In this document: piece by piece, positions 50,790 to 63,456 of the stretch
How positions within the stretch are numbered: the first letter of the stretch is position 1
Layout: each line of letters opens with the position of its first letter
Assembly: GCF_964204865.1 (NCBI RefSeq)
Contig: NC_135263.1
Span: 15,421,426-15,485,425, forward strand
Length of the DNA: 64,000 bases
Source of the DNA: Styela clava
Taxonomy: Eukaryota; Chordata; Ascidiacea; Stolidobranchia; Styelidae
Direction: 5' to 3'
Notes under the pieces: generated by a model
Databases searched by the model: none
What the model saw: the letters and a program-made list of their open reading frames with translations, nothing else
Told to the model about the DNA's origin: nothing
Translations under genes and position numbers: made by a program

Positions 50790-51570
50790 CGTTTAAACAA
50801 TCCCTCAGTGCAGATGAAAGTAGCCTTCCTCATGTCAGGCTGGCAAAGAGGTATTTGGTGATATGCTTTCGAAAGTTCGCATTTGCTAAAATATTGTAAT
50901 TCATTTGCGCACGTGCGTAATTTGCCATCTGTTTTTATTGTCTGATTGTTGAGGGATCTATAATTAACGCAAGTACAGACCTCATCGTTATTCTTCTTTG
51001 ATACAACTGTAATGGCAGATGAATAAGGGTAGTTAGAAGGAACTATGTCTCCTGACTAATTTTTTTTAGTTGGTCCCGGAAATTTTGACGCAAGTTGGGT
51101 GAAAGTGGTCTTGCTTTAGAATGAACTGGTTGCCTGGCCGCAATAATACGGCGGGTTATGTTTTGTCCTAACAGTTGCATGTCGAAGGATTGTCAAATCT
51201 TCGAATTCTTCCAACAAATTGGCGTAGTGCTGATGCCTTGGTGAAGTTGGTTTCTATTCATCTGCCAGAGAACTTTCTACCATATATCTAGGTATTGTAG
51301 TTTGGGTCAGCAAGTGCGTAAGTCAACCACAAAATCATGCTTTGACAAAAAAATCAGCCTCTAATATTGGTTGAGAAACACGTACTATTAGGAAATTGCA
51401 GAAATGTTTGATATTTATCTGATGCAAAAGTCATAGCTGGCTGGCCCTACCATGGTATTGGCGTACCGTTTGCCGCACACAACTTATGGCCTGGTCGAAG
51501 CCGCTTGTGGCGTTTCTATTGTGGGGGAATTTGTTAATCCAGTATCAACTAGAAATCTTCGGCCGTTTTT
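50790..51570 (-). mobile_element. Ty3/gypsy protease-RT fragment in the CTL4-CTL5 spacer
   Basis: Minus strand: a protease-like RFLVDTG motif at about 51565-51535 and, further on, RT-region sequence that parallels 57840-58920. It is fragmentary with stops. Confidence 0.6.
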
Positions 51571-54500
51571 TCAATGACATAATATAGAGAAGGTTTGTGT
51601 TCAAAAAATTGGAATAAAAATTATGAAGTGAATTGAACCATTTAGTACTGAAGTTAAATCTGTGGAATGCATCATGAACAATAAGAAACCGCGATCGAAC
51701 CAGATCATTAATATATATTAAAAAAGCTGGAGGGCTTCATTGTATGTGCCAAGTCTGGCGATTGTCCGTCGCTATTATTATCAATTAGTACTAAATCCGT
51801 CTCTCGCACTTTCGAGTTGAATTACGTTGCATATAATAATAAAATGTAAATAAAAACATTTGGCTAAAATGCATGCAATAAAATGGTCGATAAAGGGGTC
51901 TTTTAAAATTTATCGCAAAAGTCTAAAACCACTTGAATCAGTCAGTTTTGGGAATAGAATCTTTAAAAATCTTGATTTCAGGTTTCATCGATTTTTGCAG
52001 TTGAGGCTTGAAGTTAATCTTGATAGGCACGTCGGGATGTCACCAACTTTCTGTAGGGTACGCAGTTATTTTCCTATTGACTCCTCGCGAGCCTAGACTG
52101 GCTTTTTTTTAATTGTTCGCTTCAAAGTCTCTGACAATAACAAGTAGACTGCTTGGTTGTATAATATAGTATTTAATTCTAAACGGCAATGATAAAATAA
52201 AAAAGGTGCCAAAAACAGCAAAAGACTTAACTTCAAGTTAGATTGAGGCAGAAGGTTGCTTGTTGCGGTTGATGTGGGTGTGGTCGCAGAGTTAAAAGTA
52301 GAGTGCCCAAAATTCGAAAACTCAAAGGTCAGAACGTGGCGAACGAGTTATGCGACCAATCAACAGCTAAAGCGACCCTGACCTAGGTGTCGCTATAAGT
52401 CTTTTGTGTATTTTGCAACCGAAAAAGCGGATTCCGCACTTCTGATTTAATCAGTCGATATGCGCATATACTGCAAACGTGCAAGCATTACGATGTCTTT
52501 GAACCTGAGTGAAATGTTTGGGATTGCTTTACGTCCGTAGGTTACATGACGTCCAATAGTGTTCTTACTTTTGCAATATCGTTGCTTAAAAACAAAATGT
52601 CGTGAATTAAGATGAATCACCATTATTTCTGCAACTTTACCGCAAGGCGAGTCTATTCATGTTAATATTTCATGTTCGCTCAATATATATTCGATATGCT
52701 CTGTATACCGCGAAAAATTCGTTCCAACTTAAAATCTTCACTCAGTCTGCTGTGTGCTGCCATGCTGTTACGTTACCCGTTGGTTACCTCACCGGTCCTT
52801 GTCGGTGTCCGGATTCTATTTTTTGTAACGGATTTGTTTTTCGGACATTAATGTTTTTAATTATATATATTGTTTGACTTCTTTCTATTCAATCTGTATC
52901 AAAGTTAAACTTTTATCGCGGGTGTCGCTTTGCGATGTTCCCATCAAGTGTATTTTCAGTTTGGTGAATTGTCTCCTGGGCATATTGGGCTGCAATATTT
53001 GACCGTAAATTCGATATTTTCAATTTAGACAAGACGTGCACGCCGAGTGCAATATACATGTAAAGACTTGTTCTATGTCAATATGTCTTCGCCCTGAATA
53101 AAAAAAAAAAATGATGATTATCGTGTCTAAAAATGCATTAGTTTTGTTATGACGAATTTGAAAATTGTATGGAGGTGTGCCATGTCTGGTCATCGAAGCC
53201 CTGCTAACACTCAAAGAAATCGCTAAGTAGCTTAGATGTTCATCGTTGTTCGGTATTTTGTATATACAGATTTTTGAGTTGTCTCTTTTTTGCCCAAGTT
53301 TACAGTTTGGTATTATAATGTCACAGACAAAAAATGTAGGCTTAACTTAATCAAAAGTTATGAGACCTCTCCAGGAAACCAGACGTTCATTTTGATCAAT
53401 TTACGTGTTAATCAATCAACCGAACCAAAACACAAATACATCATAACTTCTATATCGCTGAACGATGACATTGTTCAATCCTGAATTGCTTTGAAAAATG
53501 TTTTTCAAATCCGCATAATATAACGAAGTAATCACATTTTGTCATATAGGTGTTGTTTGTGTTCCAAGAATTAATACCAATACGATGTTGTTCGAATTAA
53601 AAATCTCCAAACGCTGCATTTCCTCGGCGCCAATTACTCTCATTGTACACCTATAGATTGAAAGCATTAAAGAAACAAACGCATGACTGCCGACACGGAG
53701 GAAAATCTGCTGAACTTCTGAAACCATTATTTGAAACTGCATTTTGTGACGTAATTGAGGCTGCAACAATTTTCGCGTTTTTCATTCGTTATAGGCAATG
53801 AGAGGGTGCATCACGAAATTGTTTTAGTCAATTTCGAAACTTTACTTTTAAAGTTGAGTTAAATTGTGTAATTGCGAATAATGAACATCTGTGATTGCTC
53901 ATAGAATAATAATACCACTATACTGTACTCAATATGCTGTTTTTTCAATGTCGGGCACTACTAGTTTGGGATATAAATAATCAAAGTGCAAATGTTCATG
54001 AGTTCAGATGTCCGTGGGTGCAAATGTTTATGAGTGCAATCTGTATGTGGGTGCAATTGTTCATGGGTTCAAATGTCCGTGGGTGCAAAAGTATGCAGGT
54101 GCAATTGCCCTGAGTGCAAATGTACGTGGGTTCAAAGATAATGGAACTGCAATTAAAATATCGTTTAAGAATACGAAAAATTGTGAATATTATGTCTCAA
54201 AATGCGTAAGTTTTGTTATGACAAACTTGAAAATTGTGTGGAGGTGTGCCATGTCTCATAGCAATCGCTAAGTAGCTCAGATGTTTTATCGTTGTTCTTT
54301 ATTTTTATGTATATATAAAAAAAAATGTAGGCCTAACTCAAGCAAATGTTATGAGACCTCTCCAGGAAACCAGAAATGCATTCTGATCATTTTTTTGTGT
54401 TCATCAATCAACCAAACAAAACACACAAAGACTTCATAAATTGTATATCGTTGAATAACGACATTGTTCAGTCTTTAAATTCTTTGAAAAAAATCTTTCA

Positions 54501-55512
54501 AATTCGCATATTATAACGAAGTAATGGCATTTTGCCAACTAGGTGTTGTTTGTGTTCTAGGAATTGATACCAATACGATCTGTTGTTCGAATTGAAAATC
54601 TCCAAACGCGGCGTTTCCTCGGCGTCAATTACTCTCATTGTACACCTATATATTAAAAACATTGAAGAAACAAACGCATGACTGCAGCCACGGAGCGAAA
54701 TCTGCTGAACTTGATAAAATCTGAAAGCGCAAGGACCTATTAATACCTAGACAGGAAACTGCATTTTGTAATGTAATTGAGGCTGCAAAAATTTTCGCGT
54801 TTTTCAATCGTTACAGGCAATGAGAAGGTGCATCGCGAAATTGATTTAGTCAATTTTGAAACTTTATTTTTAAAGTTTAGTCAAGTTGTATAATGTCGAA
54901 TAATGAACAATTGTGATTGCTCATAGAATACTAATACCGCTATACCCGATATATTATTTGCCTAAATGTCGGGCACTAGTTTGGGATATGATTAATCAAA
55001 GTTTCATAAATACGCACTGAGTGAAATGTAAAAACTCCTAATGCAAAATCTTTGGACCAAGCGTTGTTTTTTAGAACCCGATGCTGACTGGAACTCACGC
55101 TGATAAAAGAGTTCTTTGGGGTGTCTTCGGAATTTTATGAGTTATTATTTTCGCACCGAAAAAGGATGGGATTGTATGTATTGAACAGTTTCAAATAAAG
55201 AGAATAAATCATTCAACTTTTCGATATATATATTAAATAAGATGTCGCCGAATAGTCAAATTTTTTCTATATATATATTGTCATATATATAAATATATAT
55301 ACCACTGAACACATTGCTGAAAATTTTAAATTAGAAAAAAAACAGAAAAAGTTTTATATATTGGGTATTCATGCTGAGTTCGGTTTTGTGTTTCTGAAAA
55401 AGCTGATTTCAACTACAGCAATATTGGATAAAACTTCATTTTATTATTTTTTTTAAAATAATTTCATATGCATAAGCTTATTGAAAATAGAATCATTAGA
55501 TAAATCTGCATC
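51571..55512. repeat. Spacer between the gypsy fragment and CTL5
   Basis: 51571-52110 is specific to units 4 and 5 (also 58930-59395). The downstream block follows to about 52560, and then the upstream block in two versions (53110-53960 and 54180-54960) separated by the minisatellite at 53987-54136. No gene. Confidence 0.7.
53987..54136. repeat. GGGTGCAAATG minisatellite upstream of CTL5
   Basis: Same array as 47350-47515, shorter by about one unit. Confidence 0.7.
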
Positions 55513-57065
55513 ATGTTAACGATAAAAACGCTGGGTCTGCTTTTACTCGTTAGCTGGTCAAATGCATTCGATGATACTCCAGCTTGTACGCAAATTGAAA
55601 ATTTATTTCAAACACTCTGTGCCCGAGACGGGACACATACATCAATCAGAATCGAAACATCTCAAGGGTCTCCTGGGAAGAGAGGACCAGTTGGAGAAAA
55701 AGGGGAAATAGGCCGGCCGGGGCCCGCCGGGCCTCCAGCTATTGTGGATTATGAACGCATCGAAACTGAAATAGAAGAAAAGGTTGCGCCAGGTAAGATG
55801 ATTTTTCAACTGGCGGTACAATTGAAAACATTAAAAATCATGAAAGACGCTGTTCTTATTCCTATGGTCGAATATGAAAAGGCTCGACTCTTCTTCAAAA
55901 ATCCTTTTTGCTCAACTTGTTAATATTTTCAAAACTGAACTCATAATAATGCCGTTTGATTTTTGACATTAAACACATCTGCAACAGATCCACTTTTTAA
56001 AATAATTTAGCACAATTATATAACACCTGGAGTTTTTTTGATTTTCTTCTTTGTAAGCTGTTGACTTCCTCTTGTTCAAAAATACATACACCCTTTTTCA
56101 GTTAGCAGTCAATCAGCTGCAAACAACAACGCCCTCACCTTGGTGATTGAGAAATTGGAGGAACGAATAAAAATTTTAGAAAGCAGAGAAGGTATGCAGA
56201 AATATACAACAGCAATCTTTAAAACAGTACAGAGCTGCGTCTATGTAGACCTCGGTCAATAAAAATAGTCCAATCGAAAATTCGTCTTCTGAATAATCTT
56301 GGTAGTAAATTCTTTCACATAATTTCACGTCCGATTTTACCTCGCCGAGAGTATATAATTCAACTTAACAGAAAAATTACTACATGTATTTTCCTATATT
56401 ATTTAGGTGCGTGTGAGATAAAGTTCGACGGTAAATGCTACTGGGTAGAGACTCTTGATCATTCTGTGACAGACTATGACAGATGGGAAGCCACATGTGC
56501 AGAACGGAATGGATCACCAGCAAACATTTATTCGAAGAAACATTACAATGTTATTATGCGATACCTTCGAGCGAAAATACTGACAAAGAGGGGAGTGATC
56601 GCCATATGGGTGGGAATGCGAACAAACCCAGCTGTGAATATATTTCTCTTTTCTTTTCAGTTCGGGTTGTTGAAAATGTTTTAACAAAGTATATACATAT
56701 ATTAAGTGAGCGTTTGGATAATACCAATTTTATAATTTGTGATCGCATGGTAAGAATGTCAAAATGACACACGTATACTAAAGCAAAATCTTTTACATTT
56801 TCCCTCGTCACTAATTCTATGTTATAAAACGAAAAAATGCTTGGCTTTGTTGCAGGAAACAATTTTTTTTTCACAGACTGGAATCGTGACACTTTCCGAT
56901 GGAAGTCGAGCTCCATTTATGAAATGGTATCCTGGATTTCCCTCTAAACGTTCTGATCATACGCACATGACAATTGTTCAAAGAGTTCCATCAAGTTCTG
57001 CCAGCATTGGTATCCATAACTGGCCACCAACGCACACCAGAGAAGGCGTATTATGTGAATTATAG
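55513..57065 (+). CDS. CTL5: collectin-like protein, 261 aa
   Basis: Exons 55513-55792, 56102-56191, 56407-56633 and 56877-57065; phases 1, 1, 0. Closest to CTL4: same RIETS, same AKILTKRGVI, similarly short intron 3 (243 bases). Differences: GPAGPP at the end of the collagen stretch, VSSQ at the start of the neck, DHSVTDYDRWEATC and IAIWVGM in exon 3, and KWYPGFPSKRSDHTHM and HNWPPTHTRE in exon 4. Calcium ligands and the inner disulfide are missing as in the other copies. A normal AATAAA lies at 57182. The intron-3 donor is GTGAAT where the other copies have GTAAAT. Confidence 0.92.
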
Positions 57066-57839
57066 AGCAATAACAATGCTTCAGACAATTTTCTTGACAC
57101 GAAAATACATTTTTTATCTAACTCTAGGAGGCATTTTTCTTGAAGCTCATGCTTCAACAATCTCTTTGAAATGTTATATGAAATAAAACCATGTGTATAA
57201 AGGTGACAAAGTCTATTTTTAACGGTGTAGAAAACCAGCTCACAACAAATAATTCAGTATCACACACCAGAACGCGAGTTTAGAATCTTATTGTGTACAC
57301 CGAATGAATTGACGCTTCTAAGCAATCTGGAAATATCACAAACGGACCTTGCCAAATCACTTCAAAGGCTAAATAGAAATCTTCTGAGAACCACCTCTCT
57401 CACCAAGAGCATCCCAAGCACTACCTCACAAGCATAAATTCTACAAAGAAAAAGAGTGAAGATGGAATGAAAAAGCCATGTCTTAGACGTCTTGATTTTA
57501 TTTGATACCACAGTGATCTTTGACCTGTTCTACATAATCAGACTTGGAGGGAATTGATTAACAGTGTAAACAAAATGGGTAAACATTAGTTTTAAGATAG
57601 CATAGCATCCCTGACAAAACGATAGCAGTAGCGAGCTAGATTTAAGATGGATCTAAGCTTTTTTGAAGTATTTGGAGAAGGGAACTTGTTGATTGCTTCA
57701 ACCTTTGAACCTAAAAAATCTAGCTTTTATTTACCGAACTCGCATTTATTCGAAAAAGTCCGTATTTTTGAAAGCTCAAGTAAAATTGTCTCATTGCTTG
57801 GCGATGTTGTCAGTTCCGATTGCATTCAATATATAGTTT
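57066..57839. repeat. CTL5 3' flank
   Basis: Shared block, including the segment also seen after the orphan exons and at 20636-20830. The polyadenylation signal AATAAA is at 57182-57187. An 83-codon open stretch at 57647-57898 overlaps the gypsy relic and is not convincing as a gene. Confidence 0.6.
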
Positions 57840-58920
57840 ATGAATACGAATATATTTTTCAAACCGGAAGTTACTTTCGACAGAAAACGAGAAAATGATG
57901 AACAGACGAAATTGTAGGATTAATGGTTCAAACGGTACTCCCGTAGTATGTGTAACAGGTTGGGGTTGGGCCATAATTTTATTCCGATTTTACTTATTTT
58001 TGTTCTATCACGAGTTCGGGGACTGTCGGTGTTAGCCAAGTGAATATACCCCATGTTCATAGGCTTCAGTCCCTTCCCACAACTTGATGTAAATTAGGCC
58101 AACAAAATTAGTTACCTCCATATCTGTATACATACTAATGGAGCGCCGTTCAAACAATCCTCCAGTGCAGATGAAAGTAGCCTTCTTTATATCAGGTTGG
58201 CGAAGAGGTATTTTGTAATTCATTTGTATAATTGTAATTCATTTGCGCATGTGCGTAATTTGCCATCTATTTTTATTGTCTGATTGTTGAGGGATCTATA
58301 ATTAACGCAAGTACAGACCTCATTGTTATTCTTCTTTGATACAACTGCACTGGCAGATGAATAAGGGTAGTAAGAAGGAACTATGTCTCCTGACTTGATA
58401 ATTTTTTTTAGTTGGTCCCGGAAATTTTGACGCAAGTGGGGTGAAAGTGGTCTTGCTTTAGAATGAACTGGTTGCCCGGTCGCAATAATACGGCTGGTTA
58501 TGTTTTGTCCTAACAGTTGCATGCCGAAGGATTGTCAAATCTTCGAATTCTTCCAACAAATTGGCGTAGTGCTGATGCCTTGGTGAAGTTGGTTTCTATT
58601 CATCTGCCAGAGAACTTTCTACCATATATGTAGGTATTGTAGTTTGGGTCAGCGAGTGCGCAAGTCAACCACAAGATCATGCTTTGACAAAAAAATCAGC
58701 CTCTAATATTGGTTGAGAAACACGTAATATTAGGAAATTGCAGAAATGTTTGATATTTATCTGATGCAAAAGTCATAGCTAGTTGGCCCTACCATGGTAT
58801 TGGCGTACCGTTTGCCTCACACAACTCATGGCCTGGTCGAGCCGCTTGTGGCGTTTCTATTGTGGGGGAATCTGTTAATCCAGTATCAACTAAAAATCTT
58901 CGGTCGTTTTTTCATTGACA
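57840..58920 (-). mobile_element. Ty3/gypsy protease-RT fragment in the CTL5-CTL6 spacer
   Basis: Minus strand. The protease-like motif is near 58915-58890. A 100-codon open stretch at 58522-58220 shows the typical RT entry: HSKARPLSPHLRQNF, SGDIVPSYYPYSSASAVVSK, VCTCVNYRSLNNQTI. Behind it lie RT-core remnants (57840-58000). It is incomplete and without LTRs, and is the best preserved RT N-terminus in the window. Confidence 0.75.
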
Positions 58921-61900
58921 TAATATAGAGAAGGTTTGTGTTCAAAAAATTGGAATAAAAATTATGAAGTGAATTGAACCATTTAGTACTGAAGTTAAAT
59001 CTGTGAAACGCATCATGAACAATAAGAACAATAAGTCTGGTGATTGTCCGTCGCTATTATTATCAATTAGTACTAAATCAGTCACTCGCACTTTCGAGTT
59101 GAAATACGCTGCATATAATGATAAAACGTAAATAAAAACATTTGGCTAAAATGCATGCAATAAAATGGTCGATAAAGGGGTCTTTTAAAATTATATCGCA
59201 AAGGTCTAAAACCACTCGAATCAGTCAGTTTTGGGAATAGAATCTTTAAAAATCTTGATTTCAGGTTTCTTCGATTCTTGCAGTTGAGGCTTGAAGTTAA
59301 TCTTGATAGGCACGTCGGGATGTCACCAACTTTCTGTAGGGTTGCGTACCCTTATTTTCCTATTAACTCCTTGCGTGCCTAGACTGGCTTTTTTTTTTAA
59401 TTGTTCGCTTCAAAGTCTCTGACAATAACAAGTAGACTGCTTGGTTGTATAGTATTTAATTGAAAACGGCAATGATAAAATAAAAAAAGAGCCATAAAAC
59501 AGCAAAAGACTTAACTTCAAGTTAGATTGAGGCAGAAGGTTGCTTGTTGCGGTTGATGTGGTCGCAGAGTTAAAAGTAGAGTGCGACGAGTTATGCGACC
59601 AATCAACAGCTAAAGCGACCCTGACGCTATAAGTCTTTTGTGTATTTTGCATTCGTTCCAACTTAAAATCTTCACTCAGTCTGCTGTGTGCTGCCATGCT
59701 GTTACGTTACCCGTTGGTTACCTCACCGGTCCTTGTCGGTGTCCGGATTCTATTTTTTGTAACGGATTTGTTTTTGGGACATTAATGTTTTTAATTATAT
59801 ATATTGTTTGACTTCTTTCTATTCAATCTGTATCAAAGTTAGACTTTTATCACGGGTGTCGCTTCGCGATGTTCCCATCAAGTGTATTTTCAGTTTGGTG
59901 AGTTGCCTCATGGGCATATTGGGCTGCAATATTTGACCGTAAGTTTGATATTTTTAATTTAGACAAGACTTGCACACCGAGTGCAATATACATGTAAAGA
60001 CTTGTTCTATGTCAATATGCCTTCGCCCTGAATAAAAAAAAAAGTGGTTATCGTGTTAAAAATGCATTAGTTTTGTTATGACAAGTTTGAAAAGTGTGTG
60101 GAGGTGTGCCATGTCTGGTCATCGAAGCTTTGCTACCACTCATAGCAATAGCTAAGTAGCTTAGGTGTTCATCGTTGTTCGGTATTTTGTATATATAGAT
60201 TTTTGAGTCGTCTCTTTGTTGCCCAAGTTTACAGTTTGGTGTTATAATGTCACAGACAAAAATGTAGGCTTAACTCAAGCAAAAGTTACCCCTCCAGGAT
60301 ACCAGACGTTCATTCTGATCATTTTTTGTGTTAATCAATCAACCGAACAAAACAGAAATACATCATAACTTATATATCGTTGAACGATGATATTGTTTAA
60401 TTCTGAATTGCTTTGAAAAATGTTTTTCAAATCCGCATAATATAACGAAGTAATCACATTTTGTCAACTAGGTGTTGTTTGTGTTCCAAGAATTAATACC
60501 AATACGATGTTGTTCGAGTTAAAAATCTCCAAACGCTGCATTTCCTCGACGTCAGTTACTTTCAATTGTACACCTATAGATTGAAAGTATTAAAGAAACA
60601 AACGCATGACTGCCGACACGGAGCAAAATCTGCCGAACTTCTGAAAACATTATTTGAAACTGCATTTTGTAACGTAATTGAGGCTGCAAAAATTTTCGCG
60701 TTATTCATTCGTCATAGGCAATGAGAAAATGCATCACGAAATTGTTTTAGTCAACTTTACTTTTAAATTTGAGTTAAATTGTGTAATTGCGAATAATGAA
60801 CGACTGTGGTTGCTCATAGAATAATAATACCACTATACTGTACTCAATATGCTGTTTTTTCAATGTCGGGCACTAGTTTGGGATATAAATAATCAAAGTG
60901 CAAATGTTCATGAGTTCAGATGTCCGTGGGTGCAAAAGTATGCAGGTGCAATTGCCCTGGGTGCAAATGTACGTGGGTTCTAAGATAATGGAACTGCAAT
61001 TAAAATATCGTTTAAGAAAAATACGAAAAATTGTGATTATTATGTCTCAAAATGCGTAAGTTTTGTTATGACAAACTTGAAAATTGTGTGGAGGTGTGCC
61101 ATGTCTCATAGCAATCGCTAAGTAGCTCAGATGTTTTATCGTTGTTCTGTATTTTTATGTATATATAAAAAAAAATTAGGCCTAACCCAAGCGAATGTTA
61201 TGAGACCTCTCCAGGAAACCAGGCATGCATTCTGATCATTTTTTTTTGCGTCCATCAATCAACCAAACAAAACACACAAAGACTTCATAACTTGTATATC
61301 GTTGAACAAGGACATTGTTCAGTCTTTAAATTCTTTGAAAAATATCTTTCAAATTCGCATATTATAACGAAGTAATGGCATTTTGCCAACTAGGTGTTGT
61401 TTGTGTTCTATGGACTGATACCAATACGATCTGTTGTTCGAATTGAAAATCTCCAATCGCGGCGTTTCCTCGGCGTCAATTACTCTCATTATACACCTAT
61501 ATATTATTAACATTGAAGAAACAAACGCATGACTGCAGCCACGGAGCGAAATCTGCTGAACTTGATAAAATCTGAAAGCGCAAGAACCTATTAATACCTC
61601 GACGGGACACTGCATTTTGTAATGTGATTGAGGCTGCAAAAATTTTAGCGTTTTTTAATCGTTACAGGCAACGAGAAGGTGCATCACGAAATTGATTTAG
61701 TCAATTTTGAAAATTTATTTTTAAAGTTGAGTCAAGTTGTATAATGTTGGATAATGAACAATTGTGATTGCTCATAGAATACTAATACCGCTATACCCGA
61801 TATATTATTTGCCTAAATGTCGGGCACTTGTTTGGGATATGATTAATCAAAGTTTTATAAATACGCACTGAGTGAAATGTAAAAACTCCTAATGAAAAAT

Positions 61901-62356
61901 TTTTGGACCAAGCGTTGTTTTTTAGAACCCGATGCTGACTGGGACTCACGCTGATAAAAGAGTTCTTTGGGATGTCGTCGGAATTTTATGAGTTATTTTT
62001 TTAGCACCGAAAAAGGATGGGATTTTATGTATTGACCAGTTTCAAATGAAGAGAATAAGTCATCTAACTTTCCGCTATATATATTAAATAAGATGTCGCC
62101 GAATAATCAAATTTTTTCTATATATATATTGTCATATATATATACCACTGAGCACATTGCTGAAAATTTTAAATTAAAAAAAAAAACAGAAAATGTTTTA
62201 TATATTGGGTATTCATGCTGAGTTCAGTTTTGTGTTTCTGAAAAAGCTGATTTCAACTACAGCAATATTGGATAAAACTTTATTTTGTTATTTTTTTTAA
62301 AATAGTTTCATATGCATAAGCCTATTGAAAATAGAATCTTTAGATAAATCTGCGTC
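58921..62356. repeat. Spacer between CTL5 and CTL6
   Basis: Same order as 51571-55512. About 270 bp of the downstream/upstream junction (52430-52720 equivalent) is missing at about 59650. The upstream block is again doubled (60050-60880 and 61030-61810), with a shortened minisatellite at 60899-60981. No gene. Confidence 0.7.
60899..60981. repeat. GGGTGCAAATG minisatellite upstream of CTL6 (contracted)
   Basis: About half the length of the arrays at 47350 and 53987. The middle units are gone. Confidence 0.65.
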
Positions 62357-63456
62357 ATGTTAACGATAAAAACGCTGGGTCTGCTTTTACTTGTTAGCTG
62401 GTCAAATGCATTTGATGATACTCCAGCTTGTACGCAAATTGAAAATTTATTTCAAACACTCTGTGCCCGAGACGGGACACATACATCAATCAGAATCGAA
62501 ACATCTCAAGGGTCTCCTGGGAAGAGAGGACCAATTGGAGAAAAAGGTGAAATAGGCCGGCCTGGACCCGTCGGGCCTCCAGCTATTGTGGATTATGAAC
62601 GCATCGAAACTGAAATAGAAGAGAAGGTTGCGCCAAGTAAGATGATTTTTCAGCTGGCGGACAATTGAAAGCAATAAAAATCACGAAAGACGCTGTTCTT
62701 ATTCCTATGGTTGAATATGAAAGGGCTCGACTCTTCTTCAAAAATCCGTTTTGCTTAACTTATTAATATTTTCAAAACTGAACTCATAAAAATGCCATTT
62801 GATTTTTGGACATTATACACATCTGCAACAGATCCACTTTATAAAATGATTTAGCACAATTATATAACACGTGGAGCAATTTTAATTTTCTTTATTGTAA
62901 GCTGTTGACTTCATCTTGTTCAAAAATACATACACCCTTTTCAGGTATCTGTCAATCAGCTGCGAACAACAACGCCCTTACCTTGGTGATTGAGAAATTG
63001 GAGGAACGAATAAAGATTTTCGAAAGCAGAGAAGGTATGCCGAAAAATACAACAGCAATCTTAAAAACCGTATAGAGCTGCGTTCATGTAGACTCCGGTC
63101 AAAAAAAGTCAAATCGAAAATTCATCGTTTCAATAATCTTGGTAGGAAACATCTTGGTAGTAAACAAACTTTCTTATAAGCTCATGCCCGATTTTACCAG
63201 AAAATGATGTATATTCCTAAATTATTCAGGGGCGTGTGAGATAAAGTTCGACGGTAAATGCTACTGGGTAGAGAGTCTTGATCATGGTGTGACAGGCTAT
63301 GACAGATGGGAAGCCTCATGTGCAGAACGGAATGGCTCACCAGCGAATATTTATTCGGAAAAACATTACAATGTCATCATGCGATACCTTCGAGCGAAAA
63401 TATTTGCAAAGAGTAATGGTATTTACCTATGGGTGAGAATGCGAACAAACCCAGCT
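62357..63456 (+). CDS. CTL6: collectin-like protein, exons 1-3 only (window ends before exon 4)
   Basis: Exons 62357-62636, 62945-63034 and 63230-63456. Exon 4 is expected just past 64000, because intron 3 here follows CTL3, whose acceptor lies a few bases beyond the equivalent point. The exon 1 junction is CCAA|GTAAGA where the others have CCAG|GTAAGA, and exon 2 begins GTATCTGTC instead of TTATCAGTC. The frame is kept, but the residues at the joint become S-I-C (one new Cys) instead of V-I-S. IFESRE replaces ILESRE, and the conserved WVGM is WVRM. Exon 1 matches CTL4/5 (CTQIENL, RIETS), while exon 3 matches CTL3 (DHGVTGYDRWEA, AKSNGIYLW). It may be functional or beginning to decay. Confidence 0.82.
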
